A DNA stretch of 64,000 nucleotides from Globisporangium splendens (Eukaryota > Oomycota > Peronosporomycetes > Pythiales > Pythiaceae). A program made the translations under genes and the position numbers. Of the stretch, positions 42,224 through 51,638 are shown piece after piece; the first letter of the stretch is position 1, and every line of letters begins with the position of its first letter. A model generated the notes under the pieces. The model worked only from the letters and a program-made list of their open reading frames with translations. It had not been told where the DNA came from and searched no databases. The DNA is taken from contig VFIW01000019.1 of assembly GCA_006386115.1 (NCBI GenBank), positions 124,001 to 188,000 on the forward strand. Direction: 5' to 3'.

Positions 42224-43246
42224 TCATTGCTGTTGCACTGGCACGACCTCCAGAATGATCTTGCCGCGCGCGTGGTTGCTCTTGAGCACTCGCATGGCAT
42301 CGCGCAGTCTCTCAAACGCGTGCACCGAGTCGATCGGTGTGACCATCGTGCCGGCGTCAATGAACTTGGTGAGCGCGACGAGGTCGGTGGCGACGGGTTT
42401 GGCCCCGACTCGGTGCAGTCGCGCACCGATGGGGGACTCGATAGTGTTGTCGAACGGCACGATGGTGACGAATCTGCCGGTGTCTTGCTTCAAGATGCGC
42501 TGGGCGTCCGAGTTCCATGCGTCTGGCTCAAAGCCGCAGTCGTAGATGACGTCGACCGAGTGGGGGTCAAGCACATTAACCCATTTCTGCGACGTGTAGT
42601 CGATGACCTGGTCGGCTCCGAGTGACTTGACGAGCTCGACGTTGCGCTTACTCGTGGTCGCGATCACGTGCGCGCCGAGTGACTTGGCGATCTGGACGGC
42701 AAACGCGCCGGTGCCGCTGCTGCCGCCGATAATCAGCACGCGGTCGCCTGCCTGGATCTTGCCAAAGTACACGAGACACTGGTAGCTGGTGCCGGCCGCC
42801 GACGGCACGCCCGCAGCTTGGTTGAACGTCATGGTCTTTGGCTTGGGGGCCACGAACGTCGCGTCCAGGTCGACGTACTCGGCAAACGTGCCGTTCGCGC
42901 CAAAGTACGCCATCGCGAACACGGCGTCGCCGACGTGGAGACCCGTGGTGCTGGCGTCCACTTTTGAACCGAGCTCCACGACGGTACCGGCGACGTCAAA
43001 GCCGATGCGGAAGGGGTGCTCCGCACTTGGTTGCGTCGGCATAATCTCGAACATGTGCTCGATGAACTTGTAGTCGGCCGGGTTGAGCGCCGCGGCGTGC
43101 ACTTTGATGCGCACGTGAGTTGGTGGCAGTGGAGGTTGCGTCACCGTTTGGAGTTTGATGACTTCACATGCGTCACCGAACTGTTCAAAGACGTAGGCGC
43201 GGAAGGTGGTCGCTGGACTTGGGCTGGAGGTGCTGGTGGTGGCCAT
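42224..43246 (-). CDS. MDR-family quinone oxidoreductase-like protein, copy 2
   Basis: This encodes the same 340 residues as the gene at 37781 without a difference, in the opposite direction, with the ATG at 43246. It has the same GroES-like and GGSSGTG nucleotide-binding motifs and carries its own core promoter (43341-43326). A copia element begins about 195 bp upstream of the ATG and may have removed distal control sequences. Confidence 0.9.
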   Translation of the reverse strand: MATTSTSSPSPATTFRAYVFEQFGDACEVIKLQTVTQPPLPPTHVRIKVHAAALNPADYKFIEHMFEIMPTQPSAEHPFRIGFDVAGTVVELGSKVDASTTGLHVGDAVFAMAYFGANGTFAEYVDLDATFVAPKPKTMTFNQAAGVPSAAGTSYQCLVYFGKIQAGDRVLIIGGSSGTGAFAVQIAKSLGAHVIATTSKRNVELVKSLGADQVIDYTSQKWVNVLDPHSVDVIYDCGFEPDAWNSDAQRILKQDTGRFVTIVPFDNTIESPIGARLHRVGAKPVATDLVALTKFIDAGTMVTPIDSVHAFERLRDAMRVLKSNHARGKIILEVVPVQQQ

Positions 43247-43325
43247 TTTCAACCGGGAGTTGGGTTGCGAGGTGGTGGGAAAGAATGCTGATGCTGGCGA
43301 GCGAGCGGACTGTGCGAATCGCGTC

Positions 43326-43341
43326 AAATTGGATAATGAGT
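43326..43341 (-). promoter_or_regulatory. Oomycete-type core promoter of oxidoreductase copy 2
   Basis: Same ACTCATTATCCAATTT as at 37686, 80 bp before the ATG on the minus strand. Confidence 0.65.
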
Positions 43342-43441
43342 GGAGCGCGGATGGAGATAAAGAATATCTTGTGGTGTCCTCGTGCTAGAGAGACACGCCT
43401 GCGCGTTGGTAAAAGAAGGTGGAGTGTCAGAATACCGGTGC

Positions 43442-43629
43442 TGTGTTCGGTATCTGGGAAAGGTCTCGATAATAGTCATGTGGCAGTTGGTGGTGAGAGG
43501 ACCAAGAGTGGTCTGCATGTATATGTAGGGGGCTCGCCACACAGGTGCCGAGCCAGTCTCCAAAAGTAAGTCTCTGTAACAAGTTGCGTGTCTTTAAGTG
43601 TAGCAATAGGGTGAGTGCGATTTCCAACA
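43442..43629 (+). repeat. Ty1/copia 5' LTR (188 bp)
   Basis: It starts TGTGTTCGGTATC and ends TTTCCAACA, directly before a primer site and a copia gag. The left flank GGTGC would be the target duplication; the partner is not visible because the other end of the element is displaced. Confidence 0.65.
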
Positions 43630-43647
43630 GGGTTATGAGCCCAAAGC
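43630..43647 (+). other. Copia primer-binding site for a half tRNA-iMet
   Basis: GGGTTATGAGCCCAAAGC directly follows the LTR. It is complementary to the anticodon arm of initiator tRNA-Met (GGGCTCATAACCC), not to the tRNA 3' end. Drosophila copia uses the same half-tRNA priming (established knowledge). Confidence 0.65.
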
Positions 43648-43703
43648 TGTGTGAGCTTGCACCACCGAAGACTTGCTCACTAGAAGACTATTTACAGAGT
43701 ACC

Positions 43704-45056
43704 ATGGCATCGTTGAGCGCCAAGATCGAACTCTCGACGAAGGGCATCCCAATCAACTGGGACGGAAGGAACTGGGAGTACTACAAGGCTATGATGATGG
43801 CGACCTTCGGAGAGAACGAGCTCCTGGAGATTGCAACTGGAACGCTGAAGGAGGACCAAACCTGGGACGACGCACGCAAGGCGAAATTCAAGTGCCAGTA
43901 GGCGAAGATCTTCCGCTTGATCTTGAGCTCGCTGAACATGAATCTCGCGAATAGATTTCTGAGCCACACGAGTGGGTCGGACATCAGGGCAGACTTGATG
44001 AAGACGTACGAGGGGTACGCAGACCCCCTACGCAAGTCGTTTGAGATCCGGCGCTTGGTCCAACAACTCCAGAATTGCGTTTGCAAGCACGGCGAAATGG
44101 AGACACATATCACCGCCATGTTTCGCATCCGTGATCGTCTTGTGCTCTTACAACTCAATGTGCAGAGCGAAGATATGATTGCCGCTTTGATCAAGGCAAT
44201 GCCTAGGTCTCAAGAGTACCGTGAACTAAAGAGATCAATTCGGATTGGAGCGAGCGCGCAAAACTATACTCCCGAAGGCGTGTGCGATATGATTTTGTTA
44301 GCTGAGGCCGAAATGCTCGAGGAAGACATTTGGCAGCAGAAGGGCACTGGGAATCAGCGTGGTGACGGCAGCTTGAAGAAGAGCGTCAAGCAGCAGAAGC
44401 GACTGAAGCCACAATTTCCAGGTCCCAAGCATGGCACGTGTCATCGGTGTGGCGAGCCGGGACACATCGCACGATTTTGTCCAAACTCATTACCTGCGAG
44501 CGTGGCAATTGCTGCGGCTGGTAGCGAGCAGCAACGCAAAAGCTATATGAAGACGGCAGGCACAGCCGCAAAGAAACGCGCTGGGGCTTGTATCTCGACG
44601 CGCGGTCGGAAAAGGCTGCAAATTCAAACTCAAAAGAGTGACAATGTCCAAAATGAGGATCATCCAGAACAAGAGAGTGCCTACCCAGTGGAACCTGATA
44701 ATGGTAAAGCAGAGACGGTGGCGCTTGCGTGCGATGACGAAAAGGACATCGATGCTAACCGAGTGAAATCTCAAGGATGTGGCGAATCAGAGATGGGAGC
44801 AACGAGAACCGACGTTGCTGAAGGAGCGGGCACTGATGCCGCGCAGCGGCCACATGAATGGCACCTTGACAACGGGTGCAACATTCACATTGTGGGCTCT
44901 AAGGACTACTTCTCTTCATACCGTGACTTCAACAAGGAAGAGAAATGTGAAGGGAGTTTGAGTGGCTTTGCGAAGCATGCGAACGTGATGGCGAAAGGAA
45001 CAGGTCACATCACGTTGACGACTCGATGCGGTAAACAGAATGAAGCAGGAAACTAC
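43704..45056 (+). pseudogene. Ty1/copia gag and protease fragment
   Basis: The frame starts MASLSAKIELSTKGIPINWD, an UBN2-type copia gag with WEYYKAMMMATFG, and continues through a CCHC knuckle (CHRCGEPGHIARFC) to the aspartic protease start WHLDNGCNIHIVGSKDYF. An in-frame TAG lies at 43899-43901 (KFKCQ, stop, AKIFRL). The protease triplet is Asp-Asn-Gly (44868-44876) instead of Asp-Ser/Thr-Gly. The frame is cut at AACTAC (45056) by the B LTR. The continuation is at 22482 on the minus strand, about 22.6 kb away. Confidence 0.85.
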
Positions 45057-45706
45057 TGTAATGGGCCATAACCAGCCATTACATGAAGGTGGATCTGTCC
45101 CCACATCTAGTGTGTCACACACCACCTTCAGCGTGCATTGTGGAGACACAAATAACAAAGGGATTACGGTAATACAGTCCCCACATGCACGTGGGACGTC
45201 ATTCGATGACGTCACGAGTGTTCTCTGTGCTGATCAGTGCAGAATGTTGTTCTCATGTACTAATCAGTACAGAGCAATGACATCCATGTACTAATCAAGT
45301 ACTGAGTGATGGTTCCTGCTTGGGAAACTGGACTGGCGACGAGACCGACGTGTCTCTGCCGCCTGAAGTGAATGGCGCAAGCCAATCACTTTGCAGGTAT
45401 TTTATACAAGACTTGAAGATCAAGCTTCTAGAATATCCCGTGGGTTCAACCTCAATGTACCCAAGGTTTTATATATCAGATTCGTAGTTTTTATTGTGTA
45501 CGTTTAGGTTTTAGTTATAAAAGCTGTAGGATCCCTTGGGGTTCATTTGTAAGTAGCGACAGGAACCATAACCATTTTCAATTCAGTTGCAAATTTTCCT
45601 CCAAGCCCTCAAGTCTTCTTCCTCCCTCCAAGTCGGGAGATCGCTTCCTCTGGCACAAGCGTGTGTGCCGTGTTTGAGGGACTGTTGTTAACAGTGCCCT
45701 CTTACA
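45057..45706 (+). repeat. B2-position 5' LTR (650 bp)
   Basis: TGTAATGGGCCATAACC to GCCCTCTTACA. The first 27 bases contain their own inverted repeat (TGTAATGG..CCATTACA). The CRE-type palindrome is present but the left site is mutated (GGACGTCA at 45194). Confidence 0.92.
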
Positions 45707-45747
45707 CCTGGTAGCACTTCGAGCGGTCCTTTCAACGACCCAGTGAA

Positions 45748-46875
45748 GTGAAGAGGTTTGACGACGCGGCTTTAAGCACGTCGCGCATTCCTGTCCAAGA
45801 CCCTGCGAGCATCCTTGTTCGGAACACGGATGCTACAGGAACCCCACTCGGTCCAGCAGTACCGGAAACTGTCGAGTTGACTATTGAGGGTTTCCCTCAT
45901 CTGTCTTCCCATGAGTGGATGGCGCTTGAGCGCATGCGAGATGTCATCGGAGAGGCTGCCGTGGTCAGTCTGCTTTGATCGGCGTCTCCGGAGGACCAGA
46001 AGAGTGCGGTGGTCAGCTTCATGCACCACGAGATCATGTCCTCCCGGAAGCAGGTCGCAACCCCTGTTTCCTGAATCAGGACGGTGCCACTGAAGCTTGA
46101 CGTCTCTCCGTATCGCGGCGGAGAGAACGAACCCCTCTCACGATGGTTCGTCGAGTTGGATGCAGCCACCGCTGCAAGACAACTGCGAGACCCTTCGCAG
46201 CAAGTGTTGTTCGCGATGTCCAACCTTGCGGGTCGTGCGAAGAGCTGGGCTTATGGTAAGCGTTTAGCCGATCTAAACTGCTTCCCCAGCTACGACCACT
46301 TCAAGACCGAACTCAAGAAGGCGTTTGAACCTCCACAGAGTGAGTTCCGTGCGCGCGCCGAGTTCCTCAAGCTTCGTCAAGGCCGTTTCGACCTACACTC
46401 GTATGCACAACGTGCTCGTTACTTGGTATCGAGCATCGTTGACGAGCCGATTGACGTTCCGACGCAAGTCGTGACGTTCATGACGGGTCTAAACGATGGT
46501 CCGATTCGGAACCAACTGTTCCGCGAGTACCCCAAGACGCTGGACGAAGCTATCGAACGTGCGATGCAAGAAGAGTTCAGCATGAAGCAAGCGAAGTTCC
46601 ATGGGTTTGCGTCGAGACCAATGCGGCAATCGAATGCCGTGTATGATGGTCCCGAGCCCATGGACATCTCGTACATTTCCACGCCTGGAAATGAGCGTCC
46701 TCGCAACGATGGGAAGTGTTTCCGTTGCGGGAAGCCAGGTCACATTGCTCGGAACTGCAAGGTGTCTTTGCCGGGTCGGCAAACGACACAGGGTGCTCGT
46801 TCGAACAGCCACGATCGTTCTTACGGTCGTCGGTTCGAGCGGTCACCTGGGCCAAAAAACGGGAATGGACAGTAG
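45748..46875 (+). pseudogene. B2 gag, two nonsense codons
   Basis: Same protein as B1 gag, in one frame from GTG 45748 to TAG 46873, with TGA at 45976-45978 (CGA in B1) and TGA at 46072-46074 (TCA in B1). The capsid-like core and CCHC knuckle (CFRCGKPGHIARNC) are intact. B1 and B2 carry different lesions, so a working gag is implied for the family but neither copy encodes one. Confidence 0.9.
46854..46860 (+). other. Slippery heptamer A-AAA-AAC at the B2 gag-pol junction
   Basis: Gag codons CCA AAA AAC form the heptamer. Ten bases later, 46871-46892 can fold as a hairpin with AGTAGG/CCTACT and inner GGC/GCC pairs. Minus-one slippage joins gag to the open pol frame, which overlaps gag from 46716. 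Confidence 0.78.
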
Positions 46876-46973
46876 GGGCGGGGCCTCCTACTCACCCGGA
46901 AAAGAGGACTGTGGACGTTGTGGAGACACAGGACTCTGGCCCCTGTGTGCACCAAGCACATGCAGTTTCCACT

Positions 46974-49900
46974 ATGAGTGAGAAGAGTGTCAGTCAAACG
47001 TCAAGTTTGATCGTTCACAGAGTTCATGTAGACGGTATTGCAACGCCTCTACGAGCTTTGGTTGACACTGGTGCGTCGAACAACTTTGTTCGAAATGAAG
47101 TGATCGTCAGGCATGGTGTCTTTGTGCCTGATGCGAACGAAGAGAAGACAATGATTATCCGGTTGGCAAATGGGTCAACTGTGAAGATGCCGAAGCGCGT
47201 GGTGCGCTTGGCAATCAAGTGTGAAGATTTCCGAGGTGAAGACGAGTTTATTTTACTCGACCTCGATGACAAGTTTGACATCATCCTGGGAATGCCGTGG
47301 TTGAAGCGTTACCAACCTAGCATTGACTGGATGAATATGAAGATCTCCGTTGCCAAGTCACGCGATGTTGACTTGTGCTGCACAACAACGGATGAAGTGG
47401 TATGGGTGTACACATCTGTGGAAGAGATCCCAGTTGGCCCTTGTGATATTGCGGTGTGCGATGGCCCCCCATGTTCACAAGTGGCACCCATTTTGAAGAC
47501 GACGAACGGAGGTGGAGCAGTCAGGCGCCAGAAAAAGACTGTCTCCTTTGCCATCGACGACGACAAGGTTCGCGATGGCGTTGACAAGAGTGAATGGAAG
47601 TGGAACAAACACCCTTCCCAAGGCAAGAAGACCAGCAAGAGAAGTTTTTCGCCAAGAGTTCTGAGTTCCCCTGATCAAGGTACAAGTGGTGATGACGAAG
47701 GGAGTGTCCAAGCACAAGACATTCCAAGCGAGTTTGTGAATATCGCGGTCTACAATGAAGAAGGTGACGTGGATGTAATCCGTCACGTGAAGATTGAAAA
47801 TCCTCCAAGTTCAGTCGAAGAATTGATTTCCTTGCCATCAATGAGCAAGAAGACACTGGAGCGCAGCCTAGCGAGAGGCGATATTGCGCAGGTGTGTGTG
47901 ATCGTCGAAATGGCCAACGAAGGCTTCGTCAACACAGCATCGAGTGCGGATGCAGATGTGTTGGACGAAAAGACACGGAAGGAAAGGTTCGAGGAGCAGT
48001 CGTGGGACTCCCTCAAGAAGAACCCCGTGTATGCGCTTGCCAGGGAATATGAAGACATTTTCCCTGACAAGGTGCCGGACGAATTGCCATTCGATAGAGG
48101 CATTCGTCATGAGATTGATGTACTTCCTGGCACGAAGTACTGCGTCACAAGACAGTGGCCGTTGCCAAAGGAACAAGTCGAGGCAATCGACGAGTTCTTT
48201 GCACAACGCGCTAAGGCTGGTCATGTGCGGGAGAGCAAGTCTCCGCATTGCAGCCCCACTTTCTGTGTGAAGAAGGCAACTGGTGGTTGGCGCATTGTCC
48301 ACGCTTTCAACAAGCTGAACGACGCTACCATTCCAGCCCAGACTCCGGTTCCACGCAAGGATATGATCCTTGATGGAATGGTTGGCAGTACTGTCTTCAG
48401 TGCTATCGATCTGAAAGATGGGTTCTATCAGATTCGAATGCGCGAAGACGATGTCCCACTAACCGCAGTAAGCACCCCGAGTGGTATGCTATGGGAATGG
48501 TTAGTGATGCCACAGGGACTGAAGAATGCTCCTGCGACCTTCAATCGAATGGTCACGAACGTTCTTCGTCCTCTGCGAACATTCGCACCAAGTTACTTTG
48601 ACGATGTTTTCGTCCATAGTAAGACCACGAATGGGAAGTCTGATGTCGATGTTCATCTCGATCATCTTCGTCAAGTTTTCCAGGTCATGCGTGAGAACAA
48701 ACTCTACGCAAACTTGAAGAAGTGCATGTTATTCGCCCCTGAGATCCCTGTTCTCGGTTGTTTTGTGGGCAAGAGCGGTGTTCGAGTCGATCCGGAGAAG
48801 GTCAAAGCTATTGACGATTGGCCTGTGCCTCAGGACGTCAAACAGCTGCGACAATGGTTGGGTCTAGCCAACTACTTGCACAAGTACACGCGCAATTATG
48901 CAGCGTTGATGCAACCCCTCACACAGCTCTTGAAGAAAGACGTTGAGTGGAAGTGGTCGAAAGACCATCAGACGGCGTTCGGAGAAGTCAAGAGGAGTCT
49001 TCGAGAAGCTCCTGTGTTGGCTCTACCAAACCACGACAAGCCGTTCCACGTCGTCTGTGATGCGAGCGACTATGCCATCGGTTGCGCATTGATGCAACAC
49101 GATGATGTGGGTCATGAGCGAGTTGTGTCGTATCAGTCACGACAACTCCGACCCGCAGAACGGAACTACCCAGTTCACGACAAGGAACTTCTGGCGATTA
49201 AGTATTCTTTGGTCAAGTTCCGTGTGTATCTGCTTGGCGAGGAGCGCTTTGCTATCTACACTGATCACGCATCTCTGCGTACGGCAGCGAAGACTCCTCA
49301 TTTGTCACAAAGAATGGCGAGATGGTTCTCCTTCTTTGCAGAGTACAACTTTGTTGTACACTACAAGCCAGGCAAGACGAACATCTTAGCCGACGCGCTG
49401 TCAAGACGTCCGGATTACGATCCGAAGACCAAGAGTGAAGACACGGACGGAGCGTGTCGACTCTGTGAAGATGTTCAAGCGATCGCAGTGCAAGCAACGA
49501 CTACAGTGCGAGAAGAGATCGTCGAAGGGTACAAGTCTGACGAAACATGTCAGGACTTGTTGAAGTACTTCAAGGACCCTTCCGACAAAGCACTGCAAGG
49601 TCTTCCGTCGCGCACAAGATCGCGAGTTCACCGCTTCCGAGTACACAATAGGTTGTTGTACTATGCGGTCGAACAAGGGGATACAGCAAGGGTTGTTGTT
49701 CCCAACGACGAAGGTCTGCGTCATCGACTCTTGTATGAGTACCATGACAGTCCTTCGGGTGGCCATCTCGGACGCGAGAAAACGTTTCTCAGTCTTTCCC
49801 GGGATTACTACTGGCCACACATGTACAAGTGGGTGCGCAAGTATGTGAGGACTTGCGAGATCTGCCAACGAGTGAAACCTTCTGGTTCCACGCAGGCACC

Positions 49901-51638
49901 ACTTCGTTCATTGGCTGTCCCGTCGGACAGTTGGAAGTCTGTGAGTATGGATTTCATATTCGGACTTCCAAGAGACACACATGGACGCAATGGCATCCTT
50001 GTGTTTGTGGACCGATTCAGCAAGATGGTTCATCTTGCGCCTGTTTCGGACGAGATCTCTGCTGAGAAGACTGCCAAGGTCTTTGTAGACGTCGTATTCC
50101 GTCTACACGGACTACCAGTCGAGATCGTGTCTGACCGTGACACCCGTTTCACGTCCAAGTTCTGGCGTGCACTGTTCGGACTTCTGGACACCAAGTTGCC
50201 CATGTCAACAGCGGCACACCCTGAAACGGACGGTCAAACAGAGCGAGTGAATCGCGTCCTCGAAGACGTGTTGCGCAGCTACGCAACGTCTTTCAAAGAG
50301 TGGAGCGACTATCTCCCTCCTGCCGAGTTTGCGTTGAACAACTCCACGCATGTCTCGACAGGTCACTCTCCATTTTATGTGAACTATGGCATTCATCCCC
50401 GAGTGCCTGCTTCCATAATGGGTGAGGTCTCTACCTTAAGTGGGGGAGGGACTCCGGCTCACGGAAACAAGCTGAAGTCGTCTTACGACCTGAATGCTGC
50501 TTCCGAGTTGAAAGCCAATTTTGACTCGATGAAACCCCTCGACGGCCTAACAAGTCGTGAAGAGCAGCAAGTCGATGACTTTGTTGTGAGGAGACAAGCC
50601 GTTGTGAGGTTTGTTCGAGATGCAATCGCGAAGGCTCAGGATCTGCAAAAGGAACAAGCAGACAAGAGCGGAAGGAAGAACAAGCAAGTTTATAAGATCA
50701 ATGATCTTGTATTACTTAGCACGGCGAACCTGCCTGAACACGCAGTGCCCAACTTGGGAAGCTCAAAGCTTCTGCCAAGGTTCATTGGACCGTTCAAGGT
50801 AGTGAAATGCAATGGTGATGCCTACACGCTAGACATACCTACACGCATGCGTCTACACCCAACATTTTATGTGGGTAGACTGAAGCCTTACCTTCCAAGT
50901 GGATCTGCGGATCCTACGAGATCTTCTGCAAACGATCGAGCTGATCGTGAAGCTTCTCCACTTGATTGCGAAGAGCAAACAGCTCATCGCTCTGGAGATT
51001 CTTCTCGGCGTACAGGAGTTGCAGGACGTCGAAGGATTGGTCCTTCACTGCCTCCAACGCTTGAAGGCGAGAATGGTACTCACCACGAAGTACCTCGAGA
51101 GCCGAACCTGCCTCTCCCACAGAGCGCAACAGGCGATCGTGAGCCAACTCACGAGACTTCTCGTTCTTCTGGAGTCGAACAAGTTCGTCCTGAACCTGTT
51201 GGAACCGTTCCTCATAACGGGACTCCAAAGCCGAACACTGGGCAGAACCTTCTGTCAGATCGTCGATCTTCGACTCATGATCGGCGACAAGGTTCTCGAG
51301 ACTCTCGCAGCGTTCCTCAAGCGTCGAACAACGCTGCTGCAGCGCCTCGATTTGCCCACGGTGAGCACTCTTCCACTTCCAGAGTCGCTCAATCGTTTTC
51401 TCGTTCAGCCCCACCCCCGTTATTAGACTCTCAGGGAGAGCATCGCTGGGTGGTTGAGTCGATTGTTGGTCATGAAGATCGACCGACTCATCGTCGAGGA
51501 AAGAAGCGGTTGAACCATCAACGCTTCTACAGAGTTCGGTGGCGTGGATATCCACCGAGCTCGGACACGTGGGAACCTCGTCAGACATTGGAGTCTGATG
51601 TTCCCGACGTGGTCCGCAGCTATGAGAACTGCTTGTAG
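46974..51638 (+). CDS. B2 pol polyprotein: protease, RT, RNase H, integrase, chromodomain (intact frame)
   Basis: The frame is open from 46716 (inside gag) to 51638. The first pol Met, MSEKSVSQTSSLIVH, is at 46974, giving 1,554 residues. Order: aspartic protease (ALVDTGASNNFV, about residue 25), RT (FSAIDLKDGFYQIRM; active site SYFDDVFVHS), RNase H (FHVVCDASDYAIGCAL, HDKELLAIKYSL, IYTDHASL), integrase zinc domain (CEICQRVK), catalytic core (MDFIFGLPRD, EIVSDRDTRFTS, PETDGQTERVN), a GPF-like module (LLPRFIGPFKVV), a long Ser/Arg/Pro-rich linker, and a chromodomain (RFYRVRWRGYPPSSDTWEP). All catalytic acids are present. It is probably made by -1 frameshifting, since the stretch between gag and MSEKS is open in the pol frame. 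Confidence 0.92.
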   Translation: MSEKSVSQTSSLIVHRVHVDGIATPLRALVDTGASNNFVRNEVIVRHGVFVPDANEEKTMIIRLANGSTVKMPKRVVRLAIKCEDFRGEDEFILLDLDDKFDIILGMPWLKRYQPSIDWMNMKISVAKSRDVDLCCTTTDEVVWVYTSVEEIPVGPCDIAVCDGPPCSQVAPILKTTNGGGAVRRQKKTVSFAIDDDKVRDGVDKSEWKWNKHPSQGKKTSKRSFSPRVLSSPDQGTSGDDEGSVQAQDIPSEFVNIAVYNEEGDVDVIRHVKIENPPSSVEELISLPSMSKKTLERSLARGDIAQVCVIVEMANEGFVNTASSADADVLDEKTRKERFEEQSWDSLKKNPVYALAREYEDIFPDKVPDELPFDRGIRHEIDVLPGTKYCVTRQWPLPKEQVEAIDEFFAQRAKAGHVRESKSPHCSPTFCVKKATGGWRIVHAFNKLNDATIPAQTPVPRKDMILDGMVGSTVFSAIDLKDGFYQIRMREDDVPLTAVSTPSGMLWEWLVMPQGLKNAPATFNRMVTNVLRPLRTFAPSYFDDVFVHSKTTNGKSDVDVHLDHLRQVFQVMRENKLYANLKKCMLFAPEIPVLGCFVGKSGVRVDPEKVKAIDDWPVPQDVKQLRQWLGLANYLHKYTRNYAALMQPLTQLLKKDVEWKWSKDHQTAFGEVKRSLREAPVLALPNHDKPFHVVCDASDYAIGCALMQHDDVGHERVVSYQSRQLRPAERNYPVHDKELLAIKYSLVKFRVYLLGEERFAIYTDHASLRTAAKTPHLSQRMARWFSFFAEYNFVVHYKPGKTNILADALSRRPDYDPKTKSEDTDGACRLCEDVQAIAVQATTTVREEIVEGYKSDETCQDLLKYFKDPSDKALQGLPSRTRSRVHRFRVHNRLLYYAVEQGDTARVVVPNDEGLRHRLLYEYHDSPSGGHLGREKTFLSLSRDYYWPHMYKWVRKYVRTCEICQRVKPSGSTQAPLRSLAVPSDSWKSVSMDFIFGLPRDTHGRNGILVFVDRFSKMVHLAPVSDEISAEKTAKVFVDVVFRLHGLPVEIVSDRDTRFTSKFWRALFGLLDTKLPMSTAAHPETDGQTERVNRVLEDVLRSYATSFKEWSDYLPPAEFALNNSTHVSTGHSPFYVNYGIHPRVPASIMGEVSTLSGGGTPAHGNKLKSSYDLNAASELKANFDSMKPLDGLTSREEQQVDDFVVRRQAVVRFVRDAIAKAQDLQKEQADKSGRKNKQVYKINDLVLLSTANLPEHAVPNLGSSKLLPRFIGPFKVVKCNGDAYTLDIPTRMRLHPTFYVGRLKPYLPSGSADPTRSSANDRADREASPLDCEEQTAHRSGDSSRRTGVAGRRRIGPSLPPTLEGENGTHHEVPREPNLPLPQSATGDREPTHETSRSSGVEQVRPEPVGTVPHNGTPKPNTGQNLLSDRRSSTHDRRQGSRDSRSVPQASNNAAAAPRFAHGEHSSTSRVAQSFSRSAPPPLLDSQGEHRWVVESIVGHEDRPTHRRGKKRLNHQRFYRVRWRGYPPSSDTWEPRQTLESDVPDVVRSYENCL

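Larger units (their letters stand above)
42194..43442. repeat. Right arm of the 1,249-bp inverted repeat
   Basis: Reverse complement of 37585-38833. Its right boundary coincides with the first base of a copia LTR, so the original duplication probably extended further and was cut by the copia insertion. Confidence 0.92.
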
